Source of the DNA: an uncultured Acidimicrobiia bacterium
GTDB lineage: Bacteria > Actinomycetota > Acidimicrobiia > IMCC26256 > CALEDW01
Direction of reading: 5' to 3'
Assembly: GCA_937949585.1 (NCBI GenBank)
Contig: CALEDW010000211.1
Span: 1 to 13,687, forward strand
Length of the DNA stretch: 13,687 nt
The notes under the pieces are model-generated. The model ran no database searches. It was not told the origin of the DNA and saw nothing but the letters and a program-made list of their open reading frames with translations. Made by a program: the position numbers and the translations under genes. Shown in pieces: positions 6,533 through 12,680 of the stretch (position 1 is the stretch's first letter; every line of letters begins with the position of its first letter).

Positions 6533-7732
6533 ATGACCCTCACGTTCCCCGACGAGTTCCTGTGGGGCACCGCCACCGCCGCGCACCAGGTGGAGGGCGG
6601 CAACTGGAACAACGACTGGTGGGCCTTCGAGCACCGACCCGGGACGCCCTGCGCCGAGCCCTCGGGCGACGCCTGCGACCAGTGGCACCGCTACCCCGAG
6701 GACGTGGCCCTGCTCGCCGCCCTCGGCTTCGGTGCCTACCGGTTCTCCGTCGAGTGGTCGCGGATCGAACCCGAGGAGGGCGAGTTCTCGACCGCCGCCC
6801 TCGACCACTACCGGCGGGTCATCGCCTGCTGCCGCGACCACGGGCTGGTGCCCGTGGTGACGTTCCACCACTTCACGACTCCTCGGTGGGCCGCCGCCGG
6901 GGAGTGCTGGTCCGACCCCGTCACCGCCGAGCGCTTCGCCCGGTTCTGCGAACGGGCGGTCGCCGCCCTCGGCGCCGAGATCGGCATGGCCTGCACGATC
7001 AACGAGCCGAACATCGTCGCGACCCTCGGCTACTTCCTCGCCGCCTTCCCCCCCGGCGTGAGCGACGTCGACCGCTACCAGCGGGCGAACGACACGCTCA
7101 TCCGGGCCCACCGGCTCGCCTACGAGGCGCTGAAAGCCGGGCCCGGCGACTTCCCGGTGGGCCTGTCCCTCTCGATGGCGGAGTTCGTGGCCGAACCGGG
7201 CGGTGAGGAGCACATGCGCCGGGTCCGCCACACCATGGAGGACATCTACCTCGAAGCCGTCCGCGGCGACGACTTCGTGGGGGTCCAGACCTACAGCCGG
7301 ATGCGCTTCGGTCCCGACTCACCCGTGCCGCTGGGGCCGGCGGAGGGGGTACCCGTGCTGCAGATGGGCTACGAGTACTGGCCCCAGGCCCTCGAGGCGA
7401 CGATCCGCCGGGCCGTGGAGGTCTCCGGCTGCCCGATCCACGTCACCGAGAACGGGATCGGGACCGCCGACGACCGCCAGCGGATCGCCTACGTCACCGA
7501 GGCCTTGACCGGGGTGCGGCGCTGCCTCGACGACGGCCTCGACGTCCGCAGCTACTTCTACTGGTCGCTGCTCGACAACTTCGAGTGGGCCCTCGGCTAC
7601 ATGCCGACCTTCGGGCTGATCGCCGTCGATCGGGTCACGCAGCGCCGGGCCGTGAAACCGAGTGCGGCGTGGCTGGGCCAGGTGGCCCGCACCGGTCGGC
7701 TCGACCCGGCGCCCGGTGTGTCGGGGGGATGA
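6533..7732 (+). CDS. Glycoside hydrolase family 1 beta-glycosidase
   Basis: A 399-residue retaining beta-glycosidase, probably cytoplasmic because no signal peptide is visible. The N-terminal FLWGTATAAHQVEGG is the GH1 signature region. YRFSVEWSRIEPEEG follows, the acid/base is Glu158 in TINEPN, and the nucleophile is Glu306 in VTENGIGT. YFYWSLLDNFEWALGY near the C-terminus is the usual aglycone/sugar-binding segment. The length is at the short end for GH1 (commonly 440-480), so surface loops are trimmed rather than the core. The specificity (glucoside, galactoside or other) cannot be read from the sequence. I chose ATG 6533 over an upstream in-frame ATG at 6434, which would overlap trpC, because homology begins at MTLTFPDEFLWG. 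It heads a + strand unit with the two-component genes 13 bp downstream. Confidence 0.95.
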   Translation: MTLTFPDEFLWGTATAAHQVEGGNWNNDWWAFEHRPGTPCAEPSGDACDQWHRYPEDVALLAALGFGAYRFSVEWSRIEPEEGEFSTAALDHYRRVIACCRDHGLVPVVTFHHFTTPRWAAAGECWSDPVTAERFARFCERAVAALGAEIGMACTINEPNIVATLGYFLAAFPPGVSDVDRYQRANDTLIRAHRLAYEALKAGPGDFPVGLSLSMAEFVAEPGGEEHMRRVRHTMEDIYLEAVRGDDFVGVQTYSRMRFGPDSPVPLGPAEGVPVLQMGYEYWPQALEATIRRAVEVSGCPIHVTENGIGTADDRQRIAYVTEALTGVRRCLDDGLDVRSYFYWSLLDNFEWALGYMPTFGLIAVDRVTQRRAVKPSAAWLGQVARTGRLDPAPGVSGG

Positions 7733-7745
7733 TCGCGGCGGCGCG

Positions 7746-8438
7746 GTGACCGACCGGGGAACCGTCCTGCTCGTCGAGGACGAGCGCAGCATCGCCGAGC
7801 TGGTCACCCTGTACCTCACCCGCGACGGGTTCCGGGTCGTCGAGCGGCGGACCGCGGCGGAGGCGCTGGCGGCCCTGGAGGCGCACCGCCCGGCGTTGGT
7901 GATCCTCGACGTGGGCCTACCCGACCTCGACGGCTTCGAGGTCTGCCGTCGGATCCGGGCCACGAGCCCGGTGCCGGTGATCATGCTCACCGCCCGGGAC
8001 GAAGAGGTCGACCGGGTGCGGGGGCTGGAGCTCGGCGCCGACGACTACGTCACCAAGCCGTTCTCCCCCGCCGAGCTCGCGGCCCGGGTGCGGGCCGTCC
8101 TGCGCCGGGCGGCGGGGCTCGGGCCGCCCGAGCACATCGACGTCGGCCGGCTCCACCTCGATCTGGCGGCCCGCACGGCGCGCGCCGGCGAGGCGCCGGT
8201 GGAGCTCACCGCCCGGGAGTTCGACCTGTGCGCGTTCCTGGCCGCACGCGCCGGGCGGGCCTTGTCGCGGGCCCAGATCCTCGACGGGGTCTGGGGTGCG
8301 AACTGGTACGGCGACGCCCGCACCGTCGACGTGCACGTCGCGCAGCTGCGGCGCAAGCTCGGCGACGCAGTGCGGATCACCACCGTGCGGGGGGTGGGCT
8401 ACCGCCTCGAGGCCCCGGCCCCCCGACCGGGGGACTAG
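7746..8438 (+). CDS. OmpR/PhoB-type response regulator
   Basis: A 230-residue DNA-binding response regulator. The receiver domain occupies residues 6-120: the acidic pair Glu11-Asp12 (LLVEDE), the phospho-acceptor Asp55 (VILDVGLPD), Thr82 (MLTARD) and Lys104 (VTKPFSP). The C-terminal winged helix (about 135-225) shows LTAREFDLCAFLA, the VDVHVAQLRRKLG recognition region and TVRGVGYRLE. The start is GTG at 7746; an in-frame ATG at 7662 would overlap the glycosidase and add residues without receiver homology. It lies 13 bp after the glycosidase and 7 bp before the kinase, so all three are probably co-transcribed and this is the kinase's partner. The signal and target genes are unknown. Confidence 0.96.
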   Translation: MTDRGTVLLVEDERSIAELVTLYLTRDGFRVVERRTAAEALAALEAHRPALVILDVGLPDLDGFEVCRRIRATSPVPVIMLTARDEEVDRVRGLELGADDYVTKPFSPAELAARVRAVLRRAAGLGPPEHIDVGRLHLDLAARTARAGEAPVELTAREFDLCAFLAARAGRALSRAQILDGVWGANWYGDARTVDVHVAQLRRKLGDAVRITTVRGVGYRLEAPAPRPGD

Positions 8439-8445
8439 GCCGGCC

Positions 8446-9975
8446 GTGGGCGGGCGTCTCGGGGCGCGGCTCCTGGCCGCCATGTTCGCCGTGGCACTGG
8501 TCACCGTGGCCGTCACCGGGGCCCTCACCTTCAGCCTCACCCGCCGGGACGCGCAGCGCGCCGCCCTCACCGACCTGCGCAACCGGGCGCCCGAGCTGGC
8601 ACGGGAGCTGCGGGCCACCCAGCGCGCCCTGCGCCTGCGTGCCGGGCGGGGCGGCGGGGTGCTCGCCGCCCGGGTGCTGCGCTCGACCCTGGCCGCCTCG
8701 GGTGCCCGCGTGCTCACGGTGCGGCCCGACGGGACCGTCATCGGCGGCCTCACCGGGCCGTCGGGGCGGCCGCTCCTGCCTACCGTCGGCGAGGACCTGC
8801 CGGCGGGCCTGCGGGCCGCCGAGCTCGAACCCGACCGACTGCTGACCGGCGAGGAGGTGGACGGGCAGCGGGCCGGGACGGTCTTCCTCGCCGTCCCCCT
8901 CGGGACCGGGCCGGGCGGCACCACGGTGTTGCTGCTCACCCAGCAGGTCGAGCGGGCCCCGGGGGCGACGACCCAGCGCTTGTTCCTGGGATCCGCCGCC
9001 GTCGCGACGCTCATCGCCGCGGCCACCGCCGCGCTGCTCGCTCGCCGGCTCACCCGCCCCATCACCGCGATGCGGGAGACGGCCCGCCGGCTCGCCGCCG
9101 GGGACCTCACCGCCCGGGTACCGCCGCCCGGGCGGGACCGCACCGAGCTCGGGGAGCTGGCCGGGGTGCTCGACACGATGGCCGGCCGGCTCGAGGAGCT
9201 CCAGGACGCCCAGCGGACGTTCCTGCTCAGCGTGACCCACGACCTGCGCACGCCCCTGACGGCGATCCGCGGTTTCGCCGAAGCGATCACCGACGGGGTG
9301 GTCCCCGCCGACGAGCTGCCCCGGGTCGCCGCGGTGATCCAGGCCGAGGCCCGTCGCCTCGGCCGCCTCGTCGACGACCTGCTCGCGCTCGCGCAGCTCG
9401 ACGCCCACCGCTTCCGCCTCCACCCCGACCGCGGCGACGTGGCGGCCGTGGTGACGGCCACCGTCGACGCGTTCGCCCCCCAGGCCGCCGGGCTCGGCGT
9501 CGGGCTGCACACCATCGCACCTTCGGAGCTGCCCGCCACGTTCGACGCGACCCGCCTCGGGCAGGTGGTCGCCAACCTGGTCGAGAACGCGCTCCGCCAT
9601 GCCGCGGGCCGGGTCGACGTGCACCTCGAGGCCACCGCGACCCCGCCGGGCTTTCGGATCACGGTGACCGACGACGGCCCCGGCCTCGATCCGGCCCGGC
9701 GCGCCCGCCCCTTCGCCCGTCCGGGACCCGACTCGCCGGTTCCGGCCGGGCGGGCGGTCGGCACCGGGCTCGGCCTGGCGATCGTGGCCGAGCTCGCCGC
9801 CGCGATGGGTGGCCGGGCAGAGCTGGTCCACCCCGGCCCGGGCGGCACGACGTTCGCGGTCTGGTTCCCGCCCGGCCCGCCCCCTCAGAGGGCCGGGCTC
9901 TCGGCCACCTCCACCGGCCCGGCGAAGCCCTCGACCTCCAGCGACGTGCCGGGCGCCACCTCGGCCCGCACGTAG
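8446..9975 (+). CDS. Membrane sensor histidine kinase
   Basis: A 509-residue kinase with GTG start 7 bp after the regulator gene. The order is TM1 (about 9-31, LLAAMFAVALVTVAVTGAL), an extracytoplasmic region of about 145 residues with no recognised sensor fold, TM2 (about 179-202), a HAMP linker with TRPITAMRETARRLAAGDL, the dimerisation/phospho-acceptor helix with His265 (SVTHDLRTPLTAIRGF), and an ATPase domain with N box NLVENALRHA (Asn381), G1 DDGPGLD (409-415) and G2 GTGLGLAI (from 439). The F-box region is degenerate. The usual domain ending GGTTFAVWFPP is reached near residue 476. The last 30 or so residues are a Ser/Thr/Pro/Ala-rich tail encoded antisense to the end of the ygfZ-like gene, a 91-bp convergent overlap; this tail may be a by-product of a lost stop codon. 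It is presumed to phosphorylate the adjacent regulator. Confidence 0.95.
   Translation: MGGRLGARLLAAMFAVALVTVAVTGALTFSLTRRDAQRAALTDLRNRAPELARELRATQRALRLRAGRGGGVLAARVLRSTLAASGARVLTVRPDGTVIGGLTGPSGRPLLPTVGEDLPAGLRAAELEPDRLLTGEEVDGQRAGTVFLAVPLGTGPGGTTVLLLTQQVERAPGATTQRLFLGSAAVATLIAAATAALLARRLTRPITAMRETARRLAAGDLTARVPPPGRDRTELGELAGVLDTMAGRLEELQDAQRTFLLSVTHDLRTPLTAIRGFAEAITDGVVPADELPRVAAVIQAEARRLGRLVDDLLALAQLDAHRFRLHPDRGDVAAVVTATVDAFAPQAAGLGVGLHTIAPSELPATFDATRLGQVVANLVENALRHAAGRVDVHLEATATPPGFRITVTDDGPGLDPARRARPFARPGPDSPVPAGRAVGTGLGLAIVAELAAAMGGRAELVHPGPGGTTFAVWFPPGPPPQRAGLSATSTGPAKPSTSSDVPGATSART
9870..9898. terminator. Nine-bp GC hairpin at the convergent gene ends
   Basis: GCCCGGCCC (9870-9878) and GGGCCGGGC (9890-9898) form a perfect 9-bp stem with an 11-nt loop holding the minus-strand stop codon (9885-9887). 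It sits where the kinase ATPase domain ends and the opposing ygfZ-like gene stops, the expected place for a bidirectional terminator. There is no U tract on either side, and the kinase frame runs through it to 9975, which argues against strong + strand termination. Confidence 0.4.
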
Positions 9976-10706
9976 CCGAGCGCCACGCCCGGCACCGCCG
10001 AGGTCACCCGACCGACCTCCCGGTCCCCGAGGCGCAACGTCGCGCCCGGGGTGAGCGCCACCCCCTCCGGACCCCGCAGGTGCCGCAGCCGGCGCCGGAC
10101 CCGCCCCCGGGCGTCGATCCGACAGACGAGCTCCTGGCCGAGGAAGCAGCCCTTGGTGAACGAGACGCAGCGCCGCTCGAGCCCGGCCTCCTGGGGGATG
10201 ACGTCCGGGGTGAGCTCGGTGCCGAGGGCCGGGACCCCACCCTCGAGACGCTCCCGCTCGCAGGCGTCGGCGTCGATCCCCCGCCCGGACAGTTCGCCGA
10301 GCCGCTCCTCCGGCCCGACCACATCGACGCCGACGGCACCGACCGCCCAGGGCGGCAGGGCGCGCACGTCGGCGGGGAGGTCAGCGGGGGCAGGCGGTGC
10401 GCCCCGCCAGGCGACCAGCCCCCAGCCGGCCGTGACGGCCTCCACCTCCGCCCGCACCCGGATCCGGTACCGCCCGATCGATGCGGCCAGGGCCTGCCCC
10501 CACCCGGCCTCGACGTCGAGCCACGCCTCGTCTCGGACCCGCAGGACCCGGAACACCGAGTCCACCTTGCCCTGCGGGGTGAGCAGCAGCGACCAGCGCA
10601 CCTCGCCGTCGACCATCCCGTCGAGGTCCTGGGACACCAGGCTCTGGAGGAACGCGAACGCGTCGGGTCCCCGCACCCGCACCAGGTCGCGGGGCAGGAC
10701 GCTCAT
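9885..10706 (-). CDS. ygfZ: YgfZ/GcvT-like folate-binding protein
   Basis: A 273-residue protein of the YgfZ family, related to the aminomethyltransferase GcvT. The diagnostic K-G-C-x-x-G-Q-E motif is present as KGCFLGQE (185-192, Cys187). Other family features are the N-terminal VRGPDAFAFLQSLVSQDL, LLTPQGKVDS, GVPALGTELTPDVIPQEAGL, and the C-terminal VTSAVPGVALGYVRAEV beta-barrel part. YgfZ proteins bind tetrahydrofolate and support the assembly or repair of certain iron-sulfur enzymes; they are not glycine-cleavage enzymes. The ATG at 10706-10704 overlaps the trpE stop as ATGA, giving translational coupling, with no strong Shine-Dalgarno. Being last in hisI-trpE-ygfZ is a context I cannot explain biochemically. 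The 3' end overlaps the convergent kinase gene by 91 bp. Confidence 0.92.
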   Translation of the reverse strand: MSVLPRDLVRVRGPDAFAFLQSLVSQDLDGMVDGEVRWSLLLTPQGKVDSVFRVLRVRDEAWLDVEAGWGQALAASIGRYRIRVRAEVEAVTAGWGLVAWRGAPPAPADLPADVRALPPWAVGAVGVDVVGPEERLGELSGRGIDADACERERLEGGVPALGTELTPDVIPQEAGLERRCVSFTKGCFLGQELVCRIDARGRVRRRLRHLRGPEGVALTPGATLRLGDREVGRVTSAVPGVALGYVRAEVAPGTSLEVEGFAGPVEVAESPAL

Positions 10707-12256
10707 CCCGCCGCACCGCCCCCCGGGGCCACGCCGGCCGGGCCCGGGTCCACGCCGGCCCGGAGGCGGCGCGAGGCGGCCGCGGCCACCAGCAGCGCCC
10801 GGGCCTTGTTCGCGCATTCGAGGTCCTCGTCGGCGGGATCCGAGTCGGCCACGATCCCCGCCCCGGCCTGGACGCTCGCGCGGCCGTCCCGCCAGCACAT
10901 GGTGCGAATCGTGATCGCGGTGTCGAGGTTCCCCGAGAAGTCGAGGTAGCCGACCACCCCGGCGTACGGTCCCCGCCCTACGGGCTCCAGCTCGTCGATG
11001 ATCTCCATCGCCCGCACCTTCGGCGCGCCGCTCACCGTCCCGGCCGGAAACGTTGCCGCCAGCACGTCGACCGCGTCGGCGCCGGGAGCCAGCTCGCCCG
11101 ACACCTGGCTCACCAGGTGCATGACGTGCGAGTAGCGCTCGAGGGCCATCAGCTCGTCGACCCGCTCGGTGCCGAAGCGCACCACCCGGCCCAGGTCGTT
11201 CCGGGCGAGATCGACGAGCATGAGGTGCTCTGCCCGCTCCTTGGGGTGCTCGGCGAGCTCGGCGGCGAGACGCCGGTCGTGGGCGTCGTCCCGGCCCCGG
11301 AAGCGGGTCCCGGCGATCGGACGGGAGATCACCCGCCCATCGCGCACCTGCACCATCGGTTCCGGAGACGACCCGACGAGCGTCACCTCCGGATGGTGCA
11401 GGTAGTACATGTACGGGGACGGGTTCACCTGGCGCAGCACCCGGTAGACCGACAACGGGTCGTAGCGACCGGGCAGGTCGAAGCGCTTCGCCAGCACCAC
11501 CTGGAAGATGTCCCCGGCGAGGATGTGCTCCCGGGCGGCCTCCACGGCCGCCCGGTACCGGCGCGAGCTCATCGTCGGCGTGGCCGGCGCCGGCTCGATC
11601 GCCGCGTCGGCGGGCTCGGGCAGTGGCTCGGACGGCAGCGGGCGGGCCAGCGCGTCGAGCGACACGGCGAGGCGCTCCGCCGCCGCCTCGTACGCCGCGT
11701 CGAGCGCGCCCGGACCCTCGCCGGCGGGGATCACCACGTTCTCGATGAGGTACAGGCGCTGCCCGAAGTGGTCGAACGCCGCCACCTGCCCGGTGAGCAT
11801 CAACAGGGCGTCGGGCCAGCCCACCGCGTCGGGCGGTCGGTGTGGGAGCCGCTCGACCTCCCGCACCACGTCGTAGCCGAGGTACCCGACGACGCCGCCG
11901 TGGAACGGCGGCAGCTCCGGCCGGGCCGGCGAGCGGTGGCGGGCGGCCAGGAGCCGCAGGAGCGCGAGCACCCCACCGGCCTCGGCGGCGCCGTCGGGTG
12001 CCGCGCCCTCCGCCTCGACCCGCCCGTCCCGCACCACGAACGTCGCTTGCGGTCGCCCCACGAACGAGAACCGACCCCAGCGGTCGCCGTGCTCCACCGA
12101 CTCGAGCAGGAAACCGGGTCCATCGCCGACGAGCTTGCGGAACACCGACAGCGGCGTGTCCTGGTCGGCGAGGACCTCCCGCCACACCGGCACCACCCGC
12201 GCCGCGCGCGCCTGCGCCCGGAAGGCGGCCGGCGAGGGGTGCAGCGTGACCGTCAC
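10703..12256 (-). CDS. trpE: Anthranilate synthase component I
   Basis: A 517-residue large subunit that makes anthranilate from chorismate, using ammonia delivered by the TrpG glutaminase. The N-terminal LLES (50-53) is the conserved part of the tryptophan feedback-binding site, so allosteric inhibition is likely kept. The chorismate-binding domain shows SSPEPMVQV, RPIAGTRFRG, LMLVDLARNDLGRV, YSHVMHLVSQVSG, GTVSGAPKVRAMEIIDELEP (near 405), GPYAGVVGYLDFSGN, and Mg-binding DEDLECANKARALL. GTVSGAPK and the trp-operon context favour TrpE over PabB. The start is GTG at 12256, overlapping the hisI stop as GTGA; longer in-frame versions run back through hisI. The product is not fused to a TrpG domain, and no separate trpG is visible. 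Expression is probably coupled to hisI and continues into the ygfZ-like gene. Confidence 0.96.
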   Translation of the reverse strand: MTVTLHPSPAAFRAQARAARVVPVWREVLADQDTPLSVFRKLVGDGPGFLLESVEHGDRWGRFSFVGRPQATFVVRDGRVEAEGAAPDGAAEAGGVLALLRLLAARHRSPARPELPPFHGGVVGYLGYDVVREVERLPHRPPDAVGWPDALLMLTGQVAAFDHFGQRLYLIENVVIPAGEGPGALDAAYEAAAERLAVSLDALARPLPSEPLPEPADAAIEPAPATPTMSSRRYRAAVEAAREHILAGDIFQVVLAKRFDLPGRYDPLSVYRVLRQVNPSPYMYYLHHPEVTLVGSSPEPMVQVRDGRVISRPIAGTRFRGRDDAHDRRLAAELAEHPKERAEHLMLVDLARNDLGRVVRFGTERVDELMALERYSHVMHLVSQVSGELAPGADAVDVLAATFPAGTVSGAPKVRAMEIIDELEPVGRGPYAGVVGYLDFSGNLDTAITIRTMCWRDGRASVQAGAGIVADSDPADEDLECANKARALLVAAAASRRLRAGVDPGPAGVAPGGGAAG

Positions 12257-12630
12257 CGCCGCCCGGGGGTCGCGCCCGAGCCGAAGTCCCGGAAGAAGCA
12301 GCTCCGCTCCCCGGTGTGGCACGCCCCGCGCCCCTCTTGGTGGACCACGAGGAGCACGGCATCCATGTCGCAGTCGTAGGCGGCCCGCCGCACCCACTGC
12401 CGGTCGCCCGAGGTCTCGCCCTTGCACCAGTGCTCCGCCCGGCTGCGGCTCCAGAACCACGAGCGGCCGGTCTTGAGGGTGCGCCGCAGCGCCTCCCGGT
12501 CCATCCAGGCCAGCATGAGCACCTCACCGGTGCCCGCCTCCTGTACCACGGCCGGCACCAGCCCGTCGGGACCCCAGGCCACGGCGTCCAGCTCGGCCTC
12601 CGTGTAGGGGATCGCATCGTCCGCGGGCAT
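12253..12630 (-). CDS. hisI: Phosphoribosyl-AMP cyclohydrolase
   Basis: A 125-residue single-domain enzyme opening the purine ring of phosphoribosyl-AMP in histidine synthesis; there is no fused HisE pyrophosphohydrolase. Motifs are VLMLAWMDREAL, FWSRSRAEHWCKGETSG, DCDMDA (metal-binding Asp86, Asp88, Asp90, with Cys87) and GACHTGERSCF (Cys104, Cys111); the three Cys fit the family zinc site. One variation is HWCKGETSG where LWxKGETSG is usual. The start is ATG at 12630-12628, with TACCCT 8 nt upstream and no Shine-Dalgarno in the leader. As first gene of hisI-trpE-ygfZ it reproduces the his-trp linkage seen in other Actinobacteria. HisF and the rest of the histidine genes are not on the side shown, because the flanking gene is divergent. 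Confidence 0.96.
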   Translation of the reverse strand: MPADDAIPYTEAELDAVAWGPDGLVPAVVQEAGTGEVLMLAWMDREALRRTLKTGRSWFWSRSRAEHWCKGETSGDRQWVRRAAYDCDMDAVLLVVHQEGRGACHTGERSCFFRDFGSGATPGRR

Positions 12631-12638
12631 CGACGTTC

Positions 12639-12648
12639 AGGGTACCGT
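12639..12648. promoter_or_regulatory. Overlapping divergent -10 elements of hisI and the S9 peptidase gene
   Basis: In AGGGTACCGT two opposite-strand TANNNT hexamers share one TA step: TACCGT (12643-12648, +) and TACCCT (12644 to 12639, -). The minus-strand hexamer ends 8 nt before the hisI ATG, which fits a leaderless transcript. The plus-strand hexamer would give a leader of about 25 nt that includes the GGGAGG ribosome site of the peptidase gene. The arrangement repeats that between trpC and the GH1 gene. No -35 was recognised. Confidence 0.45.
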
Positions 12649-12665
12649 CGCCCCTCCGCCCGACC

Positions 12666-12671
12666 GGGAGG
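12666..12671 (+). promoter_or_regulatory. Ribosome binding site of the S9 peptidase gene
   Basis: GGGAGG ends 9 nt before ATG 12681 and supports that start. It contrasts with the opposing hisI gene, whose 8-nt space between -10 hexamer and ATG leaves no room for such a site. Confidence 0.6.
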
Positions 12672-12680
12672 TCCACCGCC

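Noticed and set aside
7917..9848. A 643-codon minus-strand frame
   Set aside because: It is antisense to the response regulator and histidine kinase and rich in Ser/Arg/Ala without motifs.
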